Below the pieces are notes generated by a model, which saw nothing but the letters and a program-made list of their open reading frames with translations, searched no databases and was not told the DNA's origin. This document shows positions 22,656 through 34,957 of a stretch of DNA of 64,000 bases, one piece after another (position 1 is the first letter of the stretch; every line of letters begins with the position of its first letter). Location of the stretch: NCBI GenBank assembly GCA_027924645.1, contig BSBN01000297.1:9920001-9984000 (forward strand). The letters are read 5' to 3'. The DNA comes from Cunninghamia lanceolata. Taxonomy: Eukaryota > Streptophyta > Pinopsida > Cupressales > Cupressaceae. Position numbers and translations under genes: made by a program.

Positions 22656-22874
22656 TATATTTTTCTAATTTTGAAATGGCTATTTTTTGCATTAATCGTA
22701 TAATTATTTAGATGTATTAAGTACTAAAATAGATATCTTAAATACATCTATCTTACATATGACATTCAATACACATAAACTAAACTAAATAATGTAGATA
22801 CAACAAAATATGTGTCCATAAAATGATTCTAATGTAAAATAAAATAACTCATCTATCCATGAGGATAAAGGATT

Positions 22875-23001
22875 AATTTAAATAAATATTTAATTTATTT
22901 AAATTGGATTATTGGAGGAAAGTGTGAATTAATTAAATAAATATAATTTATTTAATTAGTTGGAGGGGATTAGTTAAATAAATATTATTTATTTAACTAA
23001 T
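22875..23001. repeat. three consecutive perfect hairpins
   Basis: Hairpin 1: arms 22875-22887/22893-22905, loop 5. Hairpin 2: arms 22930-22942/22946-22958, loop 3. Hairpin 3: arms 22969-22983/22987-23001, loop 3. All share the core AAATAAAT/ATTTATTT, but the outer arm bases differ between hairpins and are matched on the opposite arm in each case. Spacers share GGATTATTGGAGG-like sequence. Confidence 0.9.
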
Positions 23002-23194
23002 TGCATGATGGAAAGGGTTAAGGAAGGGACTTAAGACAAAATGTGTGGCAAAAATGCATGTCACAATATATATGGTCAATTTTAAGTGATGGTGTATGAG
23101 GTGAGAAACCATATAGTTTTATATAGCACTAGATAAATACCAAGGTGACCATGTGTAGTGTGCACCAACAATTCAATAAAAGGGGAATATATCT

Positions 23195-24401
<1,207 letters not shown>

Positions 24402-24962
24402 TGTTAGAAATAGAACCAAAATTAATGCAGAATAATTTCTCAGAATTGCAGCAAAAAGAATTATGAAGAGAGATAAATACATAATAGAAATAAAAGTTAC
24501 ACAATATGAAGACACGATTTAACATGGTTCACCCAATGTGGGCTACATCCACCAAGAAACACTTTCTTAGATTAGTTTTCTCACAATTACTTGATGCACA
24601 AATATTGTTTGGAGCTGCACTCAACAAACACTCCCAAACTCACACTTGAATTTACACAATCTATTCACCTTCTCAATTCTTCCTATATTTTACCTACTAT
24701 ATGTTTGTCTATTTATAATTACATCAATATGTAATCAACATAGTGGCTTTACAAAACAATGGGTACCAAACCATGGGCCAAGTTAACCCATAACAGTTCC
24801 CATCAGTCATGGGTGATGACTACGCCCACATACAATTATAAGTAAAACACATATCTATACTCATAGAAAAAGGGGGATCTATACTCTCAACTCCTGGAGA
24901 GGATATGTTAAGAGTGTATAGTATTTGAAATACATTTTAGTATGGAAATAGACTCCATAACA
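24402..24962 (-). repeat. 3' LTR of COP (561 bp)
   Basis: Window-strand edges TGTTAGAAATAG and GACTCCATAACA. Aligns with 39202-39782. Confidence 0.9.
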
Positions 24963-25976
24963 TATAAATCTGCCACTTGGAGACTGCTTTCCTCTGAGCA
25001 AGCTTGTCAACCCTTCACTGTCATTTGTGAAGGCCAACCAAATCTAAACATAGCTTCAGTTTCTCCCTTGTGACCACCTTGGTCATCATGCCTGAAGAAA
25101 TTTAACTGGTATGAATCTTCTCTAGCTTCAACTTCTGTTTGTCCAAAGCTGTCTTGATGAAATGATACCTCAACTATATATTCTTTGTCCTAGATTAGAA
25201 TGCGGAGTTCTTTGCTATGTGTATAGCAATCTCACTATCACTATACAACTTCCCTTCCTCCTGCTTATGCCCCAAGTTCTCAAGAAATTGTTGTAACCAA
25301 ATCATCTCTTTGCTTGTGTATGTGGCAGCAGCATACTCAACCTGTGTGGTTGACAAATCCACAAGACTCTATAGTCATGAAATCCAGCTCACCACTGTGT
25401 CACCTATAGTAAATACATAACCTATCATACTACTCCTGCTTTCCAAATCTTTAGCCATGTTTAAATCTACATAACCATGCAAAGTGGTGTCTAATCCACT
25501 GTAGCACATAGCTGTCTCCATGGTCCATCTCAAATACCAATGGATCCAATTCACTACCTGCCAGTGCTCTCTACCAGGATCACTCATGTACCTACTCACT
25601 GCTCCCACTGCATGAGCAATATTTGGCCTAGTGCACACCATCACATAATCAAGCTACCAACTGTTGATGAGTAAGGTACCTTGGACATCTAGATTTTCTC
25701 CTCCTCTGTCTTTGGACAGTACTCCTTTGATAACTTTAAATGGCTTGTCAAATGAGTCCCAACTGGTTTAGCATCCTGTATACTAAACCTCTCCAAGACC
25801 TTCTTAATGTACTCTTCCTAAGATAAAGAAAATTTTTTTTCCTTCCTATCCTGAGATATTCTCATTCCAAGGATTTGTTTTGCTTCCTCCAAATCCTTCA
25901 TAGCAAAGGAATTACTAAGTTATTCCTTGAGCACATTTATTTCTTGCATGTTCTTTCCTACAACCAACATGTCATC
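24963..25976 (-). pseudogene. COP pol 3' part: end of reverse transcriptase and RNase H
   Basis: From the right the minus strand reads VDDMLVVGKNMQEI (second half of the YVDD box), then reverse transcriptase C-terminal sequence. Next is RNase H: TRPNIAHAVGAVSRYMSDPGREHW, YVDLNMAKDLESRSS, GYVFTIGDTVVSWIS, a VEYAAATYTSKEMIWLQ-like block and a KLEKIHTS...TKVV ending, all diagnostic of copia. Stops are frequent. The coding end lies near 25000, followed by a purine-rich tract at about 24966-24990 before the LTR. Confidence 0.9.
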
Positions 25977-25981
25977 CACAT
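25977..25981. other. target-site duplication of TRG-3, left copy
   Basis: CACAT, repeated exactly at 31160-31164. Confidence 0.95.
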
Positions 25982-27464
25982 TGATGCAATACAAGGAGGC
26001 AACACTAAGGTTTCACAAAGTTTCAAAAACTCAACTATTGACAGGTTTCTCAAAGTCTTCACAATTGACTTTTTAATGAACTAGGTTTCTAAGGCCTCCA
26101 GCTTCCTACAATGGTTCAGACCTTCACTTGGGCTGGATAAGGGATCTAACAAGAATAAATCCACCTACCAAACACAACTATATTAGTCTAAAATTCCTAA
26201 GATTTCCTTTTAGTAAAAAGTTTGTTCAAACCTTCAAAAGCCTTATAGCCCTACCATAGAGGTTTTTCTGACTTAATTTCCTTATAGTTTGTCAAAATAA
26301 AATTTCAATCATAGTTTTGGACACCCATTTTCACTTTATACAACATATGCATGAGCTGGGTATGGTTGTTTAGGACTAGTTGCTCCAAAATTGGAGTTTT
26401 CTACCTGTAATTAGGCCCATTTAGACCACTTTTACAAACAAAGTTCTTTCCAAACACTTTCTAAACATCTAAACTCAATGGATTGTCACAAGTTGTGTTC
26501 CAAAACAGCAAAATCTACAATCATTTGTCAGTGCTCTGTCTTTTGATACACCTTACTCCAAAACCATCACTTTTCATGCAAACTCCAAGGGTTTATTGAA
26601 AACCTATACTCTTGACTTACTCTTGGATAACCACTTCCTCAAACACTTTGGGATACATCCACACATGCTTAATAAACCCTCATACAACCCTTAGCAATAG
26701 TATTTCATTAGATGACTACCTTAAACCACCATTTTAAATACGAAACTCAAAGAAAACTCAACTTAGCGTCATGCCTATAGCCATAAAATGGATTCCCCTG
26801 ATCCACAAAACATTCAAACACCTAAACCCTAACATTTTGGTCCCATTCCATGAGTCACAGTTGTCACAGAGAGTGGAATGGGATGAATTCCATTTAAACC
26901 TTAAAAAAACCTTGAAATTTTGTCTACTCTAGTATTTTCAAGAAAGCCCTCTAGAATGTAGAAACTATGATGAAAATTCAAAAGACCTAATACAAAATAA
27001 AGATAACTCTGTACTCTAACACATTCAGTCATTTTCAGGCCTTGACTATATCGTACAGGAAAATGGTACGGTCTGCAACAATGTGTAAACAAGAAAAGGA
27101 TAGAAAAAAGAATAATTTATTCAAATTTGCAATTCAAAAAAATCTCTTTCCCCTATCCTTGGGGTATTGAGAGGCATTCATACATTTTCTAAAAAAATTT
27201 CATTGACCTTCAACTTAAAAACCAGCTATATTGGTCATTCTACAACTTCCATCAACCTCATGGGTTAAGTGAGATTGGTTACAAAGTAACTCCTCTTTAC
27301 AAAGGTGACCATTATTGACAAAACAAACATAAAACACTTGTTTTGGTCAGTATTGACCTTATTACATGACATTTGATGATAAAACCATTATAATTTTGTC
27401 CTAGAGCCACCTAGAACCTTATTGACTCTTCATGGCCAAAATGGGCCAAGGTGCTTCTGCACCA
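25982..27464 (-). repeat. 3' LTR of TRG-3 (1483 bp)
   Basis: Window-strand edges TGATGCAATACAAGG and CTTCTGCACCA. Aligns throughout with 29672-31159, with scattered substitutions. Confidence 0.95.
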
Positions 27465-29586
27465 TATAGCCCCCCTAAAAAAGATTTCACATCCCATGAA
27501 ACATGCTTATTTACAGCATCTCTTTGACATTGACATGGTTCTTGGATTGATGCACCTCCATACTTGACTAATCCATGTTGCTTGGTAGCATGTCCTCCAT
27601 CTTTTACCTTGTCATTGCCTTGACACTATTGAACCACTAAGAATGTGCCTACTCTTTGTCCTACATCAAACTTTGGTGTATTTCTTGACTCTTTATTAGT
27701 ATGGATATCATGTCCAGTTTTCCTTGGGACTATCCCACTCTGTATCCTTGATCCATTCATGCACTTGTCTACTCTCAAGCCATCATTATTCCTCAGACTT
27801 TGTTGCAATCTATTTACTGGGTTGTGACCTTTGTCATAGTCACCCAAGTCACTATCTTATCAGGGCCATTTAGCACCTTGTCTATAAACCAATTTGTCCC
27901 GTTAGCCTTTCTCTCAACCAAAGGGCATAATATTGTTCCTATCATAACATTTTTGTGCCAATCAACTGTCAACTCATGCTTTATACTTGTTTCAACCTTC
28001 ATATCTGTTGTTATAGCACTCTCATATTTTTCCTCAACCTTCACAAGTTCTTTCCTTCCAAATATAACAACCTTGGTTTTACCCTTCCCTTTCTCATCCT
28101 CCTAGAAAGGTTTTAGCTTCAATGTTTTGTCATCTTTCTTGATAAGGTAGGTGTTCTCCCAACAATCATACAGTGACTTCCTATCAAATTGCCATGCTCT
28201 CCCCTATAGCAAATGTCAACAATCCATAGGTAAGACATCACATAGGACCCTATCTTTGTATTGACCAATTTGAAAATCCACATATGCTTGTTCATTTACT
28301 AAAAGAGACTGACTATCATTTACCCAAGAAGCTTTGTATGGTGCTACATGAGGCACTTTAGCTAGTTTCAACTTATCTAACATCTCCCTAAACACCATGT
28401 TATCCTGTGAACCTGAATCAATAACAACCTTGCATCCTTTACCTCTACATTTGCATGTAGTCTTGAACAAGTTCCTTCTTTCACTGATGTATTCCACCTT
28501 AGAAGTCTGCAACAATGTTCTTCTCAGCATTAGTGTCTCTCTTGTCTCTGAAACAACTTCAACATATGGAGGTTTTGAACTTTCACACTCTTCCTCATGA
28601 ACAAGTTGAGTTGTTCATTCACCTTTCCTTTCACTATTTGACGCTGAACCTTGCTTTTCAAGGCACTTAAAGGCTGGATGTTGAAACTTGTTACAATTAT
28701 AGCATCTACCCGCAAACACATTGGAACTTCCACCTCCAAATCTGCCCCTTACACCTCTACGTCTGAAAACTACACCTTGTCCTTGTCCTTTGTTTACATC
28801 ATCCTGATTTTCACTTGCTTGTCTTTTGTTAGGAAAGAATCCTCTTCCTCTCATGTTGGTGCCTCTTCCTCTAGTTGCTTTGTCTTGCCTTCTTTGTATC
28901 TTTTCCTCCACCCTAATAGCCAGTTGGAAACATTATTCAATAGTCCCTAGGTTAGCAACAACTAAATCATCTTGGATGTTAACTCTTAATCCTCCTAGAT
29001 ACCTAACAACCTTGTCAACTTCATCTTCCATTCTTCTTGATCTTATACTCAATTTATAAATTCATCAGTGTAAGTTTTAACATCTAGATCTCTTTGTTTC
29101 AAACATTGCAATTTATTATACAACTAAACACTATGATCTTTAGGAAGAAAATTACCTTTTAATTTTGCTACCATATGGTCCCAAGAGATGATCTTTGGTG
29201 TTGGCTATCTTGACCTTCTGATCATCAGGTACGTCTTCACTTTCAAAATGATTGTCTATGTTTGCAACCCAATCAAATAGTTCCTCATCATTCAAATTTC
29301 CACCATATGTGGGCAAATCAACCATTACCTAGTGTTTATCATCCTTGACCACCTTTAGAAGCTTAGAAAACCTTTGATCTTCAAGATTCAACTCCTCTTC
29401 TTCCTCTTCTATTTCTAGAAACTCTTCTTCTTCATCACTAACATCTTCTACCACCATCCCTTTTCTCTGGTTTGATTCAATGGCTTCAAGCCTAGCCAAC
29501 ACAATATTGTATGACTCCTACAACTTAGTATTTTTCTCCTTTAACTCCTGTAACTCTCTAGCAGTACCACTGTTCTTTGAAGACAT
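27465..29586 (-). pseudogene. gag-protease frame of TRG-3, decayed
   Basis: The start at 29586 (MSSKNSGTARELQE) parallels the TRG-2 start at 34958. In order on the minus strand: N-terminal coiled/acidic region, a gag core that has lost about 23 codons including the WWDYV block (near 29195) with a frameshift, EDEVDKVVRYLGGL, an Arg/Gly-rich segment, knuckle CYNCNKFQHPAFKC (about 28709-28668), protease active site IDSGSQDNM (Ser in place of the usual Thr), and a linker. A polypurine tract (minus TTTTTTAGGGGGGC, 27469-27486) then meets the LTR. Several stops are present. The family resemblance to TRG-1/2 is clear along the whole frame, but this is a separate, more diverged subfamily. Confidence 0.85.
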
Positions 29587-29657
29587 TTTCACAACCTTAT
29601 CTCTTCACTTTCCACTTGTCAATTCCTTTTCTCACCACAAGGGATCTAATCCCTATT

Positions 29658-29668
29658 CTCTGATACCA
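29658..29668 (-). other. primer binding site of TRG-3
   Basis: Minus strand TGGTATCAGAG, three bases from the LTR edge at 29672. Matches tRNA-iMet. Confidence 0.85.
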
Positions 29669-29671
29669 ATT

Positions 29672-31159
29672 TGATGCAATACAAGGAGGAAACACTAAGG
29701 TTTCACAAAGTTTCACAAACTCAACTCTTGACAGGTTTCTCAAACTCTTCACAATTAACTTTTGAATGAACTAGGTTTCTAAGGCCTCCAACTTGCTACA
29801 ATGGTTCATACCTTCACCTAGGATAGATAAGGCATCTAGCAAGATTATATCCACCTACCAAACACAACCAAATCACTCTTAAATTCCTAAAATTTCCTTT
29901 TAGCAACAAGTCTGTTCAAACCTTCAAAAGCCTTGTAGCCCTACCATAGAGGTTATTCTGACTTAATTTACTTATATGATTTCAAACCCAAATTTCAATC
30001 ATAGTTTTCAATACCCATTTTACCTTTATACAACATTTCTAAGAGCAGAGTATGATTGTTTAAGACCAAGTGCTCCAAAATTGGGGTTTTTTGCCTGTAA
30101 TTATTCTTATTTAGGCCACTTTTACAAAGGAAGTGCTTTCCAAACACTTTCTAAACATCTAAACTCAATGGACAGTCACAAGTTTTGTTCCAAAATAACA
30201 AAATCTACAATCATTTGTTAGTGCTTTGACTTTTGAGACACCTTACTCCAAAACCCTCACTTTTCATGCAAACTCTAAGGGTTTATTGAAAAACCTATAC
30301 TCCTGACTTTCTCTCAGATAACAATTGCCTCAAACACTTTGGGATACATCCACAAATGATTAATAAACCCTCATATAACCCTTAGCAATAGTATTTCATT
30401 AGATGACTACCCTAAACCGCCATTTCCAATACAAAACTCAAAGAAAACTTAACTTGGATTCATGCCCATAGCCATCAAATGGATTCCCCTAGTCCACAAA
30501 ACATTCAAACACCTAAACCCTAACATTTTGGTCCCATTCCATGTGTCACAATAGTCACAGAGAGTGGAATGGGATGAATTCCATTTAAACCTTAAAAAAA
30601 ACCTTGAAATTCTGTCTACTCTGGCAGTTTCAGGAAAACCTCTCTGGAATGCACAAACTATGATGAAAATTCACAAGACCTAATGTAAAAGAAAGATAAC
30701 TCCATACTCTAAAACATTCAGTCAGTTTTAGACCTTGACTGTATCGTACAAGAAAATGATACAGTCTACAACAATGTGTAAATGGGAAAAGGATAGAAAA
30801 ATAGAGTAATTTATTAAAATTTACAATTCAAAAAAAATCTATCTCCCCTGTCCTCAAGGTATTGAGAGGCATTTATATATTTTCCAAATAGTTTTCATCG
30901 ACCTTCACCTAAAAAACCGCCTATCTTGGTCATTCTGCAAATTCCATCAACCTCATGGGTTAAGTGAGATTGGTTACAAAATATCTCCTCTTTACAAAGG
31001 TGATCATTATTGACAAAACAAACATAAAACACTTGTTTTGGTTAGTATTGACCTTATTACATGACATTTGATGATAAAACCATTATAAATTTTTCCTAGA
31101 GCCACCTAGGACCTTATTGACTCTTCATGGCCAAAATGGGCCAAGGTGCTCCTGCACCA
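29672..31159 (-). repeat. 5' LTR of TRG-3 (1488 bp)
   Basis: Window-strand edges TGATGCAATACAAGG and CTCCTGCACCA, followed by CACAT (31160-31164). Confidence 0.95.
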
Positions 31160-31164
31160 CACAT

Positions 31165-33448
31165 ACAGACACAGAATAATAGAACTACCATAATCAAATT
31201 TCTTGATATACATGCAATGGCCTAAATTAAACCTAGAGTATCTACGCTCCATCATTAAACTATCAAATTTCATGTACCACTATCATGGAGCTTGTTTCAG
31301 GCCATACAAGCTCTTGTTTAGTTTGCACACCATGTTCTCCTTCCATGTGACCTTATATCCCCATGGTTGCTACATGTATAAATCCTCCTCCAAATCACCA
31401 TAAAGGAATACAGTCTTCACATCTAGCTCCTCTAAGTGCAAATCTTCTTCTACCACTATCCCAAGAATAGTCCTAATTGAAGTCATTTTAACCACTGGAG
31501 CAAAATCTCATTGTAATCAATACCTCTTTTCTATGCAAACCCCTTGACAACCAACTGGGCCTTGTAACTTTTTCTACCTCCATCCTCCTCTTTGACTCTA
31601 TACACCCACTTGTTCTACAATGCTCTCTTACCTTCAGGTGGGTTTACGAAATCCCAAGTCTAAATTTCCATGAGAGATTGATGCTCCTCATCATGGCTTG
31701 TTACCACTTCTTGGCATCAACCTACATTGCTTCCTCAAAGCACTATGGGTCTCCATCGTCAGTGAGTAATAAATAACTAAGAGATGGAAAAAAATGTTCA
31801 AGTTGCCTTCTTACCCTAGAATAGATCCTTACCTTAGGAGTTTGGGATTCCTATGGAATAGGTACCTAAACTATTTGCTTGGACACTTTACTATCTACAA
31901 TGTCCTCTATCACTGTGTACTCTTTTCTAGATTTCTCTCTCTGATCCTACAACTAGTACTATTTGTATATGACTTTTCCATTAAAGACCACATCCCTAGA
32001 TCAAATGATTTTCTTGTCCTTAAGACTCCAAATCTAGAAACCAAAATCATCCTCACCATAACTAATAAAGGTGTATTTTTTAGTTTTAGCCTCTAACTCA
32101 GTCTTATCATCTTTATGAATATGAATAAAGGCTTCACAACCAAATACTCTAAAAAATGAATAATCAAACTTCTTACTCAACCAAGCTTATTTAGGTATGC
32201 CTCCATCCAAGGTTGTTGAAGGTCCTCTATTTATCAGATATACATCAGTGTTCACTGCTTCTGCTTAAAACTCAAAGGGCAGTCCTACATCCAACCGCAT
32301 GCTCCTAGCATGCTCCATTATAGTCTTGTTCATTCTTTTTGACACTCCATTTTGCTATGGATTTCCTAGAATTGTCCTCTATCTATGAATTCCATTCCTA
32401 GAATAGTAATAAAACATTCATTGCTACAATATTCTCCACCATTATCTAACCCAAGACATTTTAACTTGAGATCTGTTTCATTCTAAACCAAGGATTTCCA
32501 TCTTTTAAATGTATCAAACACATCAGGTCTTCTCCTAATCACATACACCCAAACTTTCCTAGTTTCTTCATCAAAAAATATTACATAATAAGCTAAACCA
32601 CCAATAGAAGATACCTAAGCCTACCCCCATACATCTGAATGAACTGGCTCCAACTTATTCTCCTTTCTCTATGGTCCAACTTTGAGAAACTTTACCCTTA
32701 TATGTTTTTCGTACACATAATCTTCAAAAAAATCTAAATCAACTTCTTTCAATCTAGGCAATCTATCCTTCGAAATATTCATGCCCTTTTGGCCAATATG
32801 ACTAAGCTTATAGTACCACAAAGTTGCATCTGCTTCTATAGAAACTAAATTAATATAATCACCATTACTAGATAAATACAAGGTACCAACCTTCTTACCT
32901 CTTACTACCATAGGAGAACCCTTGGACACCTTCTAAGAATCTATTGTAAAAGTCACCATACAATCGTCACTGCCTAGCTGCCTCACAGATACCAAATTTT
33001 GTCTCAACATGGGCACATGCTTGACATCCTTTAGTAGCCCAGTGTTCCCATTCCACATCTTGACCTAAACACATCCTTTTCCTACTATTCTTCAAGGCTC
33101 ATCATAACCAAGATAAACATGTCCAAAATCCCCTTGAACATAATCAATAAATCAATACCTATGTGGTCTAGCATGAAAAGAAGCCCATGAATCTAAAACC
33201 CAAGACTCAACAATATTACCCATCGAGAGAATTAATGCATCCTAACAAACATTACCTGCTGTCACATTTACCTCCTTGGTGTCTTCTTGATTGTTCTTCT
33301 TTTCCTAAAGAGCCCAACAAACTTTTTTTGCATGCCTAATCTTTCTAGAGTGCCAGCATTCTCTCTTGATCTTTGATTTTGACCTTCTAGCACCATTTGA
33401 CTTTCCATGGTTTCCTTTCCCTTTATATTTTTGTCTCCCTCTAATCTC
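31165..33448 (-). pseudogene. COP pol 5' part: zinc knuckle, GAG-pre-integrase, integrase, first half of reverse transcriptase
   Basis: Reading down from 33448: a Lys/Arg/Ser-rich stretch and a decayed knuckle ECWHSRKIRHAKKVC (second Cys lost), a protease-like WILDSGA region broken by stops, GKKVGTLYL and LWYYKLSHIGQKGM (GAG-pre-integrase, open at 32669-32929). Next come integrase core pieces around 32600-32150 (FFDEETRKVWVY; LGLDNGGEY) and reverse transcriptase ending LCLYV at 31165, where TRG-3 entered. It was probably inactive before the insertions, but that order is inferred. Confidence 0.88.
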
Positions 33449-33453
33449 CACAG
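33449..33453. other. target-site duplication of TRG-2, left copy
   Basis: CACAG, repeated exactly at 38514-38518. Confidence 0.95.
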
Positions 33454-34845
33454 TGGTGCATGAGCACCTACCTGACAGCTGGCCTCCATGAGGCAGTTAG
33501 TTAGTTTGAGTCTTGTTAATGTTTCCAAGAAGGTCTGATAAGACCAAATGCATGTAATAAGGTCATACTGACCATACTAAGATCATGCTGACCATGCTTT
33601 ACTATTTTTAGATGGTTTGTTAGGACAGTTGTATGCTGTAGGTCTGGTTGGATCTCCCAGCCGCCTGGAGAGATTTCCCAGCCGCTTGGAGTCGGGTCAG
33701 TAGTACTCGCAGGAAAACCTATTTATGCATGAGGATCGGTTGGTATTGCATATCATCGATCAGACTTTGTGAGAGAGAGACAGAGTATTGTAATAGCATC
33801 TTTTGAAATCGAATAAGAGATCCTGTTGTGTTCATTTTCTGTTTGGTCTCCACTGTGTGATCGTTTTGCTGTTTTGGGTGGTTTCATGGATTCGCTGATC
33901 CATTCCACCGGTTGATTCGTCGGATCGGTGGAATGGCGATGTACAGTAGGTTAGGTTTTAATTTGCTTTCTGTTTGCATGCAGGTGTGCAGGATTGCCGT
34001 CGAGAGATGTTGAGAACCCTAGCATGGGTATGTGCTAGGTCGAGCTGATAGATTAGAGTCTGGAAGATCACCCTGAAAGTGGATCGAGTCATCCCAGGAG
34101 GATCGGCGAATTGGAAATTCGCTAAGGTTGGAAAATCCTTCGCAACGGCATCATTAGGATATTTCTGCATATATCCTGCAGTCGCTTCAGGCATCGTCAT
34201 CCGGGTAGATGGTGATGAGCATGATGCAGTCGAGTGCATGAAGTGAATGAACGTCGGGGTGATCATCATCAGGAGTTGCCGAGGAGGAGCGTATCGGCAT
34301 AAGGTAGAAGATCAGGTTGATCGCGGGCCGAAAAAGTTAAGTTTGGCCAACAGCAGGATATGACGTCATCATCATCAGGATATTTCAGAGTAGCAGGATA
34401 TTGAGGAAGCTGCATGTGATGTCATCGTCATCAAGATAATCGTCATCAGGATATCGGGGTGACGTAAGCATCGAAGGGACGGTGCGTGAAGTAGAGTATC
34501 ATCATCAGGATATATGGGAGGAACCGGATGTTCTTTATCCTGCTGATTAACATGATGTTGAACATCATGATGCTGAAGATAGTGAAGGTAGAGTTTGTCG
34601 GTGAGATGAATAGTGAATGTCGGGAGGATGTTCGCGCTTGCCGAACATGATGATGCTGCCGATAGTCAGATATGATGATGCTGCTGACATGCGAAAGGGT
34701 GAAGGCTTGTCTGCAGGAGGATATCGGTCGGCGAGAGTAAATATGATGATGCTGACAGTGTTAGCAAGAAATATGATGATGATGATGAAGGGTTGCGGAC
34801 ATCCATGCTGTATGTCAAGGTTATAGTGTGGATGCCTCTGCATCA
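33454..34845 (+). repeat. 5' LTR of TRG-2 (1392 bp)
   Basis: TGGTGCATGAGCACC...CTCTGCATCA. It carries the TATA-like CTATTTATG near 33719 and the CATCAGGATAT repeat region (34350-34515), with one intact TGACGTCA near 34361. Confidence 0.95.
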
Positions 34846-34848
34846 TAG

Positions 34849-34860
34849 TGGTATCAGAGC
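34849..34860 (+). other. primer binding site of TRG-2 (tRNA-iMet)
   Basis: TGGTATCAGAGC, exact, three bases after the LTR. Confidence 0.93.
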
Positions 34861-34957
34861 TCCGCAAAAGGTCTGGGCTGTTGTGTGTTGATTCTGTCAC
34901 CGAAAGGGCAGAGGTAGAGTTGATTGTGTGTTGTGTGTTGATTGAGAGGTTAACAAA

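Larger units (their letters stand above)
25982..31159 (-). mobile_element. TRG-3: complete gag-protease-only LTR element inside COP reverse transcriptase
   Basis: 5178 bp with LTRs 25982-27464 and 29672-31159, a primer site, a polypurine tract and TSD CACAT. The LTR reads TGGTGCAGAAGCACC... on the minus strand, a variant of the TRG-1/2 start. The interior of only 2.2 kb encodes a gag-knuckle-protease frame homologous to TRG-1/2 and nothing else. Joining the COP sequence on both sides restores the LCLYVDDMLVVG motif, showing that it inserted in the reverse transcriptase active-site codons. Confidence 0.95.

Noticed and set aside
27800..28105. Plus-strand 101-codon frame and others at 28651-29059
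   Set aside because: Opposite strand of the TRG-3 gag-protease sequence, which has clear homology on the minus strand.
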